Source: Hofstenia miamia
Taxonomy: Eukaryota; Xenacoelomorpha; Acoela
Direction of reading: 5' to 3'
Assembly (NCBI GenBank): GCA_004352715.1
Contig: SCFE01000104.1
Coordinates: 87,351 to 151,350 of the forward strand
DNA: 64,000 nucleotides
Made by a program: the position numbers and the translations under genes
The notes under the pieces: model-generated
The model's database searches: none
Told to the model about the DNA's origin: nothing
What the model saw: only the letters and a program-made list of their open reading frames with translations
Shown here: positions 12,101 through 26,700 of the stretch, piece after piece
Layout of the letters: the number at the start of each line of letters is the position of its first letter
Position numbering within the stretch: position 1 is the first letter of the stretch

Positions 12101-15100
12101 CAATTAATGTATTTTGGGTTTCAGCTGGATTGGATTGCTCATATAATATTTCAATATCCTACCACAATGTTATGATTGAATTCAAAACTGGGAATTTTCT
12201 TAAATTTTCTTTTCGTAATGTAAATTCTGGCAGCATTTATGAGATGAAGTTAGTTGCATTCATTCCCAAGTATGAACTTACCAGTATTCAGGACGCCCAA
12301 TATGCAACGAGTAGGAATCAATTTTAATTTGGATTAGTTTCACTTACTTTGAAAAGTTAAATTAAATTTATAAATTTTTGATACAAGGTGAGTCAAACTC
12401 ATTTCCTTTTTTCAAGGAATAATAAAACAAGCTGTTTAATTCTGAAAGGTTTTTTTGTGTTTTTTGATGAAAGTGTATCTTTAAAGTTTTATTACATAGT
12501 TTTAAAGATCACACCAGGTTGGATGCCATCCTCATGAATCCATACACTCGACAAACCGTTATCTGCTACTTTCATGACCCTTACTAGCCTTTCATCAGGT
12601 ATATTGGTCACTTCATCTTTGATATTGGACTTCAAACCTACCCGGCATCGTGGGCGGTTTGGATTTCAAGTACATTCACAAATATAATGTCATAGGGATT
12701 TAAATCTAGTGTACAGCTGGCCATTCCAAATCACCACTTTTTGAAATCAAGTGCTCCGGAAAGTGTTCTCTCAAAACATTCATTGAAGCCCTTTAAAGGT
12801 GCCTTCAGATAAGCATGGTTTGATGCGCATCTTTAGATGAATGTGCGTTCAGACGAACATCTATTTGATGTATGCTTTTTTGATGCATCTATCAAAATTC
12901 GGGAGCGTTCAGATGGGCGGCTTTTTGATGTGCATCCATTTGATGAAAGATCCGTTCAGACGAGCATTATTTTGATGCATTGCCACTTATTTATTAATCA
13001 ATTAAGTTTAATACGAATTGTGTTTTTCTATTATTGTGAAGGTTGTAATCAACACCTCAATTACTGATTCAAAACATTAAAATCAAAAACGAATTTGATT
13101 GGATGTTTAATTTTATAGATATAATATTGTTATATGATATTGTCAAGGCCAAGTAGTTAATTGCTGATGTTTCAAAAAAAGGAAATTATTTGTTTAAAGT
13201 TTCCTTGCAATTTTACAATTGTACAATAATTAAATTTAAATACATGCAGGAATTCTGGTTTATAAGTGATTTCAATTAGTTATACACGCTTGTAAAACAC
13301 ATTGAAAATTCATGACTAAAGCAAGTGAACATTCTTGTGGAGAATTCGTTACGCTGAAGAAGCTAATAGTTCAAGAGCAGATGCATGTTTGCTGACAACG
13401 TCGTGGAGATTTCAAAAATGAAGTTCTCACAGCCTCTATGTTTTCAGATGTTCTGGTGCGCCTAGCGATATGAATTCTTTGTTGTGTTTTACTCCCGGTT
13501 TCTTGAAGTTTTTGACCCATGCAAGAATTGATTTCTGGTCCGGGACGCCTCCACGGAAAACGCACTCTCTTCTCTGCTCCAACAAATGATAGCGACTGAC
13601 TATATTCCCAAGACAAATTTACTTCTGCCTCTTTGAAGTGCGACCACGCCCACTGTTCTGCTTCAACTACACCCCGAGTGCTACAAATTATAAGTGGTAT
13701 AAGGGGGGTAAGGGGTGGTTAGACGAAAAAGGAAAAAACGAATAGAAGTCATTTTCAAACAGAACAATTTCAAAATTTGACTAATCGTTAATCGCAAAAG
13801 TCACTTTTTTGGGGTGCCACACTGTTAGTCTTTCAACTATAGTCAAAAAAGTTTTTTGACAATTTAAAAGGTTCACAAATCTAAGGTCATTGGAAAGAAA
13901 ACATGACATTTTCATTTATCTATAAATTGGTGCACACTAACTCTGCACAAGGTCACGGCTATCAATTGGTTGTTAGATATTATTAAAGTATCGAAGGATG
14001 ACAGAAATATAACAAATTTAACAAAGGACATCCAATAACGGACGGGAATTTTCCCTTAAAGCAATTTGTTTTGTGTTCCCATTTGACAACAAACTGAAAA
14101 CATCATATTCAAGTATAAAGCCCTGAAATTTCCTACTTAATCTTTCCCATGTTAGCATACAGCATGAAAATTGGTTTTGTGCTTAAAACGTCTACTAATA
14201 TTTGTTACGTTTTTAAAATTATCCATTTTTTCCCTTTTTTATTCAAAAAAATTAATTTTTGTTGGACGGCAACATCATGCCATTCCATGTCTTGTTTTCA
14301 ATTTTGATCGTTTTTTGAAGTTTGCATTACTAGAATACTCTTTTTTTAAGATATGATAATAAATCGAGAAGGTGTGATTTACTTTGATTTGCCAGGTATA
14401 AACATTTTTTATACCACCCGCGGTTTTGACTAAATTGATTGTGGGTTGAAAATCTTTAAATATTTAGCTTGCATTTTTTTGTATATTACAAATGCAAAAA
14501 CATCCAGGCATTATTATTGAACTAATTGTTCACAATATTTGATCATGACATTGTAAATCAACATAGTATCTGCCCACTATCTAACAAACTTCAATCTAGA
14601 GCAGATTTTTGCTTCATTAGACGAAATATTTTTGTAGTAGTATTTTTCTTGTCGATAGATGGCGCTTTAAAATGTGATTTATTAGCTATCTTAATACATT
14701 GATAAAATTTATTTTTGGCTTTAATGGGCAAGCAATATCATATAATGTTCCTTCACTCTCGGATTGTTGAAATTCGAAAGCTATTGATTCTATATAACTA
14801 CTGAAATTTAGAAAAACTTCAAAAATTAATTGATGAAAATTGCNTCTGAATCACTTGCTCCATTCAGTTATTTTGCGTTAACTGGGTCATAGTCATACAG
14901 TCTTAAAAATTTACCACTGACATATTCACATCTTGAGCCAGTATTAAGCCACCATTTGTTTCTACTTTCTACTGTTTATTGGCAGTAAGTTAATTCGACA
15001 AAAAACTACAATATAATTATACAGTATATTGATTTTCAACGAAATATTTGTTATTGCTAAATTCAAAGTTCAGAGAAGAATTTGAGTTTGAATTTTTTAA

Positions 15101-18100
15101 AGTACCAATATTGATAACCAAGAATATAGAAATGATTGGCTTCCATCCTTAATATGTTTCTGAAAAAAAACATATACAAATATAAGTCATTGAACTCTCA
15201 CACTTAGAGTGTTTTCGTAATGAGTCATGGTAGCTCTGATTTCAAACAGAAATGCAGGTAAAATGAAGTCAATTTAATTTCAAAATAATTTTTATCTACA
15301 CTACTAAATTCATCCACTAGAGGGCTAATAAATCTTAAATTAAATTTCGTCTAATGGTGAATTTTATAGTGTATTCATATTGTTTATTATGCGTTCAGTT
15401 AATCTTATTGCTGTAATTATGGAATTTGTAAATTTTATTACTTAAGATTAGTATGAAGTATGAATTTTTATTGATTTCCTACGACAATTTAGTGTTATTT
15501 GCAATATCTTTACAAAACTTTTTACAAAAGCCTATACATATATCTATGTGTTTTTAAAACAGAAATCTACATTAGTCAAGAAAACATTAGTTTTGCCCCT
15601 ATAATATTTTATATTTGCAAGAAAATTAAGCGAATAATATTTGTATTTTGGAAATGTTCATTATTAGACGTGTTTGTTATGGTTATGGTCAAACAGATTC
15701 GGCTTATGGGTCAGTTATCCTATTAAGAAATGAAAAATGATGCGTCATGAACAATGCAGTCGGTTCATATATTTAATATGTGGCTCCTGATTTGGGTTAA
15801 AATATGGTTAAGTTCCTATTTTATATTGAAATATCCGATTGCTGCTAATGATTTGGAATCATTAAGTTAATTAATCTGTTTAGAAGATTTAGAAAAAACA
15901 ATCCTAATTTCATTTGGTTTGCTTGCAATGAAAAGTTTATGTTCATAAAATTAAGCAAAAACAACACATTAAACAATCAAATGTATGCTGGCTAAGCTAG
16001 CATTGCTATTTCCGATTTTTAGCCTTAAATTAATTAAAAAAAATTAATCCAGATGGTGCTATTACATTTATCTAAAGTAATTCAAAATTTGTTTATATTT
16101 GAGGAATTTAGTGCCCGATATCTTGCATGAAAGTGTTGTGTTGAAGAGGTCTCTCAACGGTGTTAATGTCTCTTGGAATGATGCTGGGCGTGATTGCAGC
16201 TACAACGTTTCAGTCACGGATAATAGTAATTATGCACTGACTGTAACGACGAACAAAGAATATCAATTCTTTTCAAATCTAAGCTTGGAAACTACGTATT
16301 ACTTTGAAATCCTCGCTTTTGTCGTGGGGTTTCCTGCAGCTACTGTGCCAGTAAAAATTCAAACAAGTGCATGTAAGTATATTTATAGAATACGCTTGGA
16401 TTACAAATTTTATAAACCATTTAGAAATGTATTGTCCATTTTCAAGTGCTCACTACTGCCAAAGTTTTGAACTATTATCACAGCAACAAAATATGTCTTC
16501 CACTTATGGTTGGCATGTTTTAAACTGGATCTATTTAAAATATGGTTTAAATACGGTTTAAAACAACTTTTTTGTCAAATTTATGTAGGAAAGTTTGGAA
16601 AATAATTTTTGGGTTTCGTCAATTTGTACTTTTAAAACCGATTTTCTACCAAAAAAATAGCAAAACTTGTTTTCGTGTATGAAACGAAAAACGAATGTTG
16701 ATAAGTTTAGCATAATTCAATGTTTGCAAAATGTTCGTACTTTAATTTGGGTTTGTGTAAAAGCAAAAAAAAACATTGTTTTAAACGATTAAAACGTTTT
16801 TTTGTAAAATGCAGTTTTTTGCCAACTATTCTTTCACAAGAGCACTCTGAAATTAAGCGCACAATGCTGAATTATCCTAGAACGGCCGTGCAGACTTGTT
16901 AAATCAGAAAAAGTTCAAAATAGTACAGAATATAATCACAAGAGTACATTTGCGAAATAATCTAATTTTGCTTGCACGTTGTCAAAATAGTAATTTGTGA
17001 GGTAACCGCTGTAACTTTCGAGGCAATTGCCGTATATCGCTGTGATTTTCGTGTTTCTGTGGCGATAGGCGGTGGTAAAATGTTGCGGTAAGTTTTACAA
17101 AAATTTCTACCACACACATCACTAACAAAAGAGAATGGACGCGTTTTGTATTTGTTTGATAGCAATTTTTCAAAGTTTTGTTACGATATGAAACAGTTTG
17201 TAACCAAACCAGATGTTTTTAGAAAAAGTAAGATTTCCAAAAGAACTTTTATCAGTTGAAAAATCATACAAAAACTAATTAATAAAATAATGCTTTGTTT
17301 GGGAATTTTTGATTTATATGTCTACTAAATTTTGTCAAACTAATTTTATTTTTGGGTTGTAGTTTTGTGATTTTTTAATAAATCTGATTTAGCTACATAA
17401 ACATCAGCATCAAAAGTAAATTATTCACTAATGTTTTTTAGCAATTATTCATACATTCAATTTTGACTCACATTAATATATATTCGCAAATATTGTCAGT
17501 ATGAAGTTCTTACAGTAATGCAATTATTAATGGGACAATTTTAAACTAATGTAATTGCCATTAATGGCATATGACCTTCTGGGGAAATAATTTATCATTG
17601 ATGTAGATTTACATCAAACGATGACCAATATATAAGCTATTAATCCTTTGTTTATTTGTCCACGGGCGCATTATTGGCAATCAAGCAAAAAATGGTGGTT
17701 CAACATTTCAAATGTCCAATATTGATACACCTAATTCATTATGATAATCGCAGATATCGTCTGTTTAGGATTGAATTAATTTATAGAAAATACTTATATT
17801 ATTATATAAATATATACAAAATATATTGGCAACTAGCAGAGTAACGCTAAAGAATGATTTGAAATCAATATTGGTTCTAACAAGAAGTAAATAGACACAA
17901 TTGAGTTCGAACTCATTAAAGATTCAATCCTTGAAAAATGAAATTTGAAGACCTAATCAATTTTATTAAATTGAAGTTTAAACTAACATAAAACCAAAAA
18001 GGGTTGAAGGCAATGCTAGCAAGCTTACCATTTAAATTGAAGAATTTTTTATTATAAGCAATAACTACAAGCATAAAAAATGCCCAATTTAAATTTAATT

Positions 18101-19588
18101 TTCAATTTCAGAAAAATTGCAATTATTAAACATTATTTTTTTCAATAATTAAAAATAACTGTTGCCAATTATAAATTCCAAGGTCCGCGATTAATCGTGA
18201 ATAAATTATTTTGAAATTCTATTCTTATAATTTTTGCAAACAGAAAATTGCTGAAAAAGCTCTTCACAATGAATTTTATATATTTATGAGATCTAAGAAG
18301 CATAATAATGAATAATATTTTACTTGCAAGCATTAGCTCTTATATTATTTATGATTAATAGTAAATCAGATGTAACTAGTGGTCCACCAGTGGTCCACTG
18401 GCGGCTATGAGTGGCTGTAATTGCCACTCCTGCCNNNNNNNNNNNNNNNNNNNNNNNNNNNNNNNNNNNNNNNNNNNNNNNNNNNNNNNNNNNNNNNNNN
18501 NNNNNNNNNNNNNNNNNNNNNNNNNNNNNNNNNNNNNNNNNNNNNNNNNNNNNNNNNNNNNNNNNNNNNNNNNNNNNNNNNNNNNNNNNNNNNNNNNNNN
18601 NNNNNGCGGACCCACTGGTGGGAATTGGTGGCCCCCCTGCCCCTCATTTCCCATCAGTGGACCACTGGTGTTGGCTACATGGGTGCTGTATTTTATTTAG
18701 AGGAAACTTGAAGTTTAACAAGTATTAAAAAACACAAGACTTAATAGCACCTGACTGATTTTTAGAAATTACAATTTTTCCTATTTAGTTGAAAATTGTC
18801 CAAAGCAAATTCTTGATGGATATGAATGGAAAGAGACTACGGCTGGAATTTTGCGAAGTTTACCATGCAGTGGCGATGCAATTGGTAATATATTTTGTTT
18901 GCTTTTTAAGCATTGATATTCAAATAAATTATATAACTAATAATTGTAAGCCTGTTATTAGCAAGTTGGATTTTTTCAAAAGATGCTTTACATGATACCA
19001 TAAATTATCACATATTATTGGCAAGATAAAATGCTGAAACAACTTTAGAATTGCCTCAACTAAATTTATAAATTAAATTATTGTAACTTTATAAATAATT
19101 TATAAATAATTTCAGTTATGTAATGAATGCATACTTAGTATATTTTAATGATTGAGTTGTAATAGCGCTGACATGGGATATTTACAACTAACATTTAAAA
19201 ACTTTTTCATAGGCAATGTCATTAGAGCTTGCAAGAGAGATATAAATGCTGATGCTGGATTATGGTCGCAGCCTAATTATGAAGACTGCAAAAATGCTGC
19301 TTTTAAGGATTTCAGTATTGTAAGATTGAATTTCATTATACAAGTTGTTCAAAACTGATATTCTAAAATAGGGTTAAATAGAGGGCTATTTGGCACTCTT
19401 GCGTCCAATTGGGGACGAAAGACTATTTAGAATATCACTTTTATACTGTTGCCCTTAGTATTATACAAGTATGTTATCTACAAGTGTAAACCATTCGATA
19501 ATATAAGAATTGGTAATGAAACCCTTTGAGATATTCAAATGTATTTTAAATATATTATACATTATATACATAGTAATATATATATTAT

Positions 19589-19641
<53 letters not shown>

Positions 19642-20677
19642 GATATATATGTTTAGCGTTTGTTGATTTTTACTGTTGAAAAAATTCGCATTTTCGTATT
19701 GAATCAGAGTAATCTTAATCATCGATCAATAATAAGTCTAGTGTATGAGTTTTTTTCTGATTTTCATTGCTGACAGGTATGGAATTTTGTATTAGAACTG
19801 AGAACGAATTTTTCAACAATAAAAAGCAATTTATTTGCATACTTGGTGGCCCGTAATGTCATTAGCAAAAATTATATGTATTTTAAGCGTTAACTTATCA
19901 TTTTAAAACCATTTCACTCATGGATACCCGAAATTTAATGTGTCGGCAGGCTCTTCATTTTTATGTCCCTTGTCAATCTTGTAAGCACATGAAATGTTTG
20001 TAGTTTAATTTATAATTTTATAATAGAGCTACTGTTGTATAAATGAATTCATAAAGCATCAAACAATTTGAACGGTTTGATGCGAAACGTTTACAAGTTT
20101 TCTCAGACATTTATTTTAAATTATAGTAAGTTCAGGTTGAAGGATGCGAACTCGATCTATCCATGAGTGAATTTGATCAAGTTTTAATGTCCTAATTTTT
20201 AGTTTTTTTTAATAAAAGCTATTAGATCGTGTATGGCAAATTTTCAAAGAGATGGCCAGGGTTATCCCATTATAATATTCATTAAATTTGTAATATTGAA
20301 TTGAATCTGAAGTTTTCATTTTATTCTGGAATATTCTTACCAGAGTTTTAACGCAATTGTAGCAAATTACTGCTAAGCCCATTATGAGCTTCAAAGCAAC
20401 ATAGGGAGAACAAGAGAAGTGAGATCGTTAATACTTTACTGAGTTCTTTAACATAGTACTTATTCGGCTGGTCCAAACTTTTCTATAGACACTTGTTCAA
20501 AATTGGAATTTATTTAAAGCATTCGAAGATAATGTATTTGACAATTTAGATAAGTACTTACTTTGAATAAAATAAATACATAAAATTTCATGGATTAATT
20601 TTTTATTGAAATTTACTAAATTTCAAAGATTTATTTTATCTAAACATATTATTTTCAATAAAAAAGCTCAAGAACAC

Positions 20678-20708
<31 letters not shown>

Positions 20709-23700
20709 AAACTTATTAAAGCATAGTTTCGTGAACTGATAAAAGCTAAGCTTACTGCAAATAATTTTTCAGTTTTTAAATGTGTTTAGATTAATATGAA
20801 ATGGGTTGTAATATTTTGAAACTTTAGATCTATTATTTTTCAATTATAAATAAAATATTTTATAAATAAAATCTTTTCTCAATTTAGGAAAACTTAGATA
20901 ATGCTACAGTTGTAGCGGAAAAAATCAATGAAATCAGTGAGATTACTAAATCTATATCTTCAAGCGGAAGTCTTCAAGTAGGTGATATAAGCACAACATT
21001 GAATATTATTGATAAACTTACAAATGCCAGTGAAGAACTGCCCAAAAATTTAGCATCGGTAAGGGGTTTACATTATTTTTAAATTTTCTTTATATCTTGC
21101 TGAAATCACTAACCTTATTTTACCTGGGCTTTCCATAACAGTTATTCCTGAGGGCGCGATTTGCCCCCCCCNCCCCCCCCTTAGATCTCAGAAACGGTCA
21201 ATACGATTAACACAAAATTTGGTGTAGAGATACTTTTACATATCAGAAATATTTTGGCATCACCATTTTACGATACGATTATTAATATGCAAATTATGCC
21301 CATATTAATTAGGTTATGTATCGAATTTTCTTAATTTCTCATTATTGACAGAAAATGTTAGAAATATTACTAAAGAGGAATCAAGAGAAAAGCCTATAAT
21401 GCAAATAAAACGTAGAAAACATTAAATTATAGTTTTGCATTGAAAATTATACATTGGATTCAATTTACAGCCTTTACATGCAAAATCGTTTTTTTCAAAA
21501 CTTTCAAGAATTGTCTGTTTTTCATCGATTTTTTTAAATCGGTATAACTTTGTAACCCTTTGCCCTATCTGCTTAGTTCTTGCGTCAAACGTTGCAGAAC
21601 AATTTAAAGAAGAAAGTCATAGAAGGGCAGTTTATTTAAAAAAACGGTCACTGAGTTATATCTATCTAAAAATATCGAGACTCAAATCGTCCGCCCCTAC
21701 CCAGGTAAAATATGATTAAAATTTGACAGAGTCCTGTAAAAAAAAATTAAACATTGAATATTTGAATAGCTTAATTTGGAAGATTTTATATATAAATTTT
21801 TTGAGTAATCTGACATGATTCAATATCTTATATCATGGATGGAATTTCTTAATTTACTAATTTTTCAGTTGCACCTTCCATGAAAGTATATGCAATAACA
21901 ATTTAGAGAAATAAGTAGTGTTTATATGCAGCGTCCATTCCCCGGTATAGTAATTCTAGGTTGATTTGGTTAGGCAAATATAGAAGCATAGATGAACTTG
22001 GTTTACTAATCTCATTTTTTATAGTGGTTTTTGCGCAAGGGATCAGCCATTACTGCTTCACATGCTCATTTTTCTAGGACTTTTTCATGGTAGAGTGCAT
22101 ACATCGGCAAAAGTAAATGAATAGATGCATATACTTTTTTCAAACTCACTAATAGAGTTTGTTCAATAGATTTATCCCTAACATCTGTAATACCTTTAGA
22201 GGTATAATTCGTTAAAGCTCGAGTATTCTTCTAAAATATATTTATATTTTTTAGATTAAAAATATTATAATCAATGAATATAAAGAAACTATTTAATTTT
22301 TTTGCAAAGTTCGCATGTAAATTTTGAATAATCTAACAGCAATTTCGTTTGCGCTATATTGGTATTTAAGATAACACTTAACATTAGTGAACATGTTAGT
22401 GCTAATTGAAGAGATTTCACTTTTATTTTTTAAAATACGATGGAATGACACACTAGGGCGCCAGTTGATTACCCCCTCTGCATTTTACCATAACTGTTTT
22501 GTTACTGATGTGCTATTAACATTTTTAAAATTTTTCTTATAAAGTGATTGTGGTTGACTTAGGGTTAATTTGGACTATCCTCATTTTGCATTTTTTTTAT
22601 ATTAAATATTAGATTTTTAGAAACTAATTAGTTCAACCAGTGCGCTTGTGAACGTAAATAGCACTTCGGCATGGACAAAAGCAGAAGATGAAACAAAGGT
22701 TCTTGATATTGCAAATACGATAAGCAAAATTGCGTTTAAGGTAAGCTACATACCTAAAAAATTCATTTTCTACGTATTTAAGTATTGACCATAAATGACG
22801 TATTTATATTTGTTATACTAAAAAGTTTTCCACACCAATTCAACACTGTTCGTTCAATTATTGACAGCTGGAAATATAATAACAAAGAAACTAGTCATTT
22901 TATTGCTGAGAATATCATTTAAGTTTGAATCAAATCTTTGATTATGATCTAATTAAATTGATATTGAATTATTTTAGAGTGTGTCTCATAATCTAACTTT
23001 GGAAATTGAAAATGACGCTTTTGTTTTTAAATCTGAGACAATTGATGCCAAAGACGCAGAACTAATTACTAAGACGGGTACTTTGATATTGAATTTCGTG
23101 TTTTTTTGTCAATATTACTCGTTTAGATGAGGCTGAAATAAATTTCAGTAATCAAAAAACCGAAAGTGGTATTTCAATTAGCGTTGCTGTTGTAGTTTTC
23201 AACCATATGGATTCAATACTTTCGGGTGCCAATATAAGCTCTAAGGTGTTCTCTGTAGAGTCTTCGGAACAATTAGTCAAACTCGATCCTCCCTTACGTT
23301 TCCAGATGAGTGTCAACTATTCGGTTTATGATGAAGGCATTCCTGTTTGTTCATTCTACAATAAAACTACGAGGTTTGTTTTGAATGTTAAATTATCCAC
23401 TGCTATTAAATGCCTCAATAGATTGTAGGTTATATCGTGATTTAAAGATAGAAGGCGTACTAAAGTCTTTCAACAAGATCTTAATTTTTTCCCGGTCAAT
23501 AAAATATAATGATGTTGAAATGCCCATTATTAACAACAAAGCCAATATTTGGTTTTGTCTATACAATAGTAGTTTTGAAATGTACATATTATTTTGGGAT
23601 TATAATTATATATACAAGCTGCGAACTTAGGAGTGATATGAGTTTCATCTTCAAAACCTCTCTCATTTAAAAAAAACAAACCACTCATTCTTATTGAGCT

Positions 23701-26700
23701 GTTTCACTGTTGCATTCATCTTTCTTACATTTGATTTATATCTTAGTATTATTTTATTGTTTGATCTTCAATAAATCCTTACAACTTTGATAAAATTTCG
23801 TGCAGTTCTGAATGAAAATGGTTGTACTGATTTAGTTTTCTATATCCCAGCGTTTATAACATAGCAATATGATCTCCAGCCAATTGTCTGAATAAATATA
23901 ACTACAATTATACATTTTCGCAGGATTATGATTTAGGCCGCCAATGTAAAATAAAATGCTAATTGAAAAATTTCATAGTAAAGAATTTTTATTTGGAGTA
24001 TTTTATTGCACCATTTTAATACCCTCTCTTATTTTGGGTGGTACAGTAGGCGCTCGATTATCCGAACACATTGGGCGGTCATTTTGCAAAACCTGTTCGG
24101 ATAATTGAATGGAAGATTTTATTTGAAGAAAGATGTAAATGTAATCGATTGAAGAATTTTAATTGAAATCAGAAGTAATCTTAGCTTGCTACCCCTTCAT
24201 TGCAGGTTTTCTTCGAGATTATTTTGAAATTTAGTCCGGTCTCGTCTTCGTTGAATATTTAGTCTCTGGCATAGCCTTCAACTTTTGCTGGAAAACTATT
24301 TTTAAAATGTTCTGTAGAAATAACATCAGCTGAGATTTTATCACCTTGAATTGAAACATTTTTCAGGTTGTGTCGTTTGCAAAAATTGCTGATAAATCCA
24401 TCGCTTGCAGTAAAAATCTTCTCCACATTGGGATAAATTCTTGCAAATAACTGTATGGCCTTTTCAGATATAATAGGTCCAGTAATTGGTAGATTCCTTT
24501 CACTCACACAATGCATAAATTTTTCATTGGGGAGTTATGATATGACCCTATTAAAAGATAGAAAAAGTTGAAATTTGAGGGTAAAATAGGATTTTTGAGA
24601 TGCATACTATAATTTAATCTGTTTTATGAATACGAAGAATTCGAAATGGCAACCAACTGATTTTTGTAACTATTGCTGATGACCAAAGAAATCAAATAGT
24701 TTTGAAAAAACATTTAAAATCTAATTTATATTCCTTTGATATAATAATGAGTTTCAATTTTATTATTGTTGCTTTAACGCTAAGGGACTTAATATTTCAA
24801 TACCATATTACACAAGTGTGTGGACAACGTTCGATTTCATTTTATACTTCATTACAAATTTCTGAAGGTCATATTAAATTTTTCGGTGTTCTATCAAAAA
24901 AATGTTAGTATGGATAAAATTGATCTTCACTGTATCACCTCTTGGCTTTCAAATTCTACATTGAGTTCACTTGTATGAAATTTTCAAATAAAAATTTTAG
25001 TTATGCACAACGTTTGATTTGCTGCTGGCTAATGAGAGTGAAACAGACACTGGAAATAAATAATTTTATTGAAATAATTTCAATAAATAATATTGAAATA
25101 ATTTATTTTACCAACAGAAAATAAAAACAATTTATTTTTGGGAAAAAATAATTTCAAAATAATTGTCACTGAATATATGGTTCTTTTGCCTGCCTGGGAA
25201 TTTGGCATTTTTATCGCTGAGGCACAATTTATTTGTTTACAGACAAGGCTCGTTGCTAGCTTCTCACGTTATTCAGTGCATTATCGGTCAACCTGCGGCG
25301 GCTGTGCAAACTGCATCATCAGCGTTGCAAACAACCAACCAATCAGGCGCAACTAGAAATATTCAGTTCTGCATTGCGTATAGCATTGTGACTTACAATT
25401 TGAGTGCTAGCATATCAATATGCCTCCACGAATGAATAAGCAGATCGTTGAGCATTATTTTACGGAAGTTGAAAAAGGGGAGTATGTTTGCAAGTGCCAA
25501 TTGAAATTACTTTAAATGTATGAAAATTTGTTTTTCAATTATAAAAATCACAAAATACACATATACTAAAAATACAAAAAAACAAATTTATAAAAAAAGT
25601 ATTAGTCTTTCTTATTCAAAATGTCTATCCCCCTTTGATTGACAGCAGCACGTGCTTCTCGATAAGCCTGCAAATCTGCACCAAATCGCCTTTGGATGGT
25701 CTCTAAACACGAATCACATTAAAATCTAAAATATAATTGATATACGGTCTAGATAACAAAATTCACAAATCAACTATTGCAATATACAAAATATCTTTAT
25801 CATCTGATATGCTCCTATGTTACTGGTTTAAGGAGTATAAGCTCATGGTATTGTATTAGAAAATCTGAATTTCGATTGCATCATCGAAGTTACAAAATTT
25901 GATAAATATTTCCAATTAGTAAGTAAAATTCACCGGCTAAATTTTTTAGTATACTTTGTCAGTCAATCAGCAAAAAACACTGAAAGATAATCTCATTCAA
26001 TTTGCTATATGAAAAAATATTAATTTTTCCAATTTTTTTTCAGTTGAAGCGTTATATATATAAATTTATTTTATGGAGTAATAACTATTCTAGTTTCAAA
26101 GCATTTCTCTACATTAATCTAAAAATTAAACAATACTCTTAAAAATGGCAGTTCTTTGCGGCGTGAATGGCGGTCGCGTGGCTTGGGACTTTTTTTGAGG
26201 ACTTATCATCCCTGTCTTCATGTCTGCATCAGACCACAAAATGGCGATTGCCATTTACTTGCAGAAGGTCGACGTTGTTATGTATCAACTCTTTGTCACA
26301 ATCTGTGGGCTCAGCAGAAGTCACTTCAGATGGTGTAGAAGATTTTCTGCAATATTTCTAAAAATTGNTTTTGGAGAAAATGAAATTTCTGTTGTTCCTG
26401 ATCAGCCAAACTCGCTTAACTTTGCTGAAGTTGCTTTGAAAAAAAGAAAGTCTCCGCTTCATGTCATTTAAGTTGGGTGCCGCCAACTTCCAACCCGGTC
26501 GAGCGTCTGTTCAGTTCAGCTAAGCAAGTCATGAGCCCACATCGCAAAAACATGACACCCATGCATTTGGAAATCGTCATGTTCTTGAAAGTTAACAGGC
26601 GATTTTGGGATTCCTCAGTGCTGGATTTGGTTATCAATAAAGAAGCTGCTGAGTAACTGTTGAAAATCATTGAATAATGTTTTTATCTTGTGTGCTGTAA

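Larger units (their letters stand above)
8880..12310 (+). repeat. Tandem array of eight FN3-like exon+intron units, 453-bp period
   Basis: Exons start at 8880, 9333, 9786, 10239, 10692, 11145, 11600 and 12053, so spacing is 453 bp except one step of 455. Each unit is a 258-nt exon plus about 195 nt of intron. Copies 2-5 appear identical in exon and intron; copy 6 differs by one exon base visible in the protein (Leu to Phe near its end) and a few intron bases; copies 1, 7 and 8 are more diverged. All exons are phase 1-1, so units can be added or lost without changing the frame. The domain has the B-strand Trp (FWVSAG), one Cys (DCSYN) and the F-strand Tyr (IYDIKLFAF) expected of an FN3-like fold. 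Confidence 0.95.
16373..18788 (+). other. Intron between FN3 domain 9 and HRM
   Basis: No exon seen. The 3' end contains a CCACTGGTGG-rich interspersed repeat (17972-18690) with an assembly gap inside. Confidence 0.6.

Noticed and set aside
12837-13067. 76-codon frame rich in RSD and LFDV words
   Set aside because: Reflects the TTCAGAYR/TTTGATG DNA repeat; no start context or domain.
18789-18995. 68-codon frame starting at TTG 18789
   Set aside because: Out of phase with the HRM exon at the same place and runs through its splice donor.
20683-20707. Polypyrimidine (TC) run as a splice or regulatory signal
   Set aside because: It lies 180 nt from the next acceptor and is a plain microsatellite.
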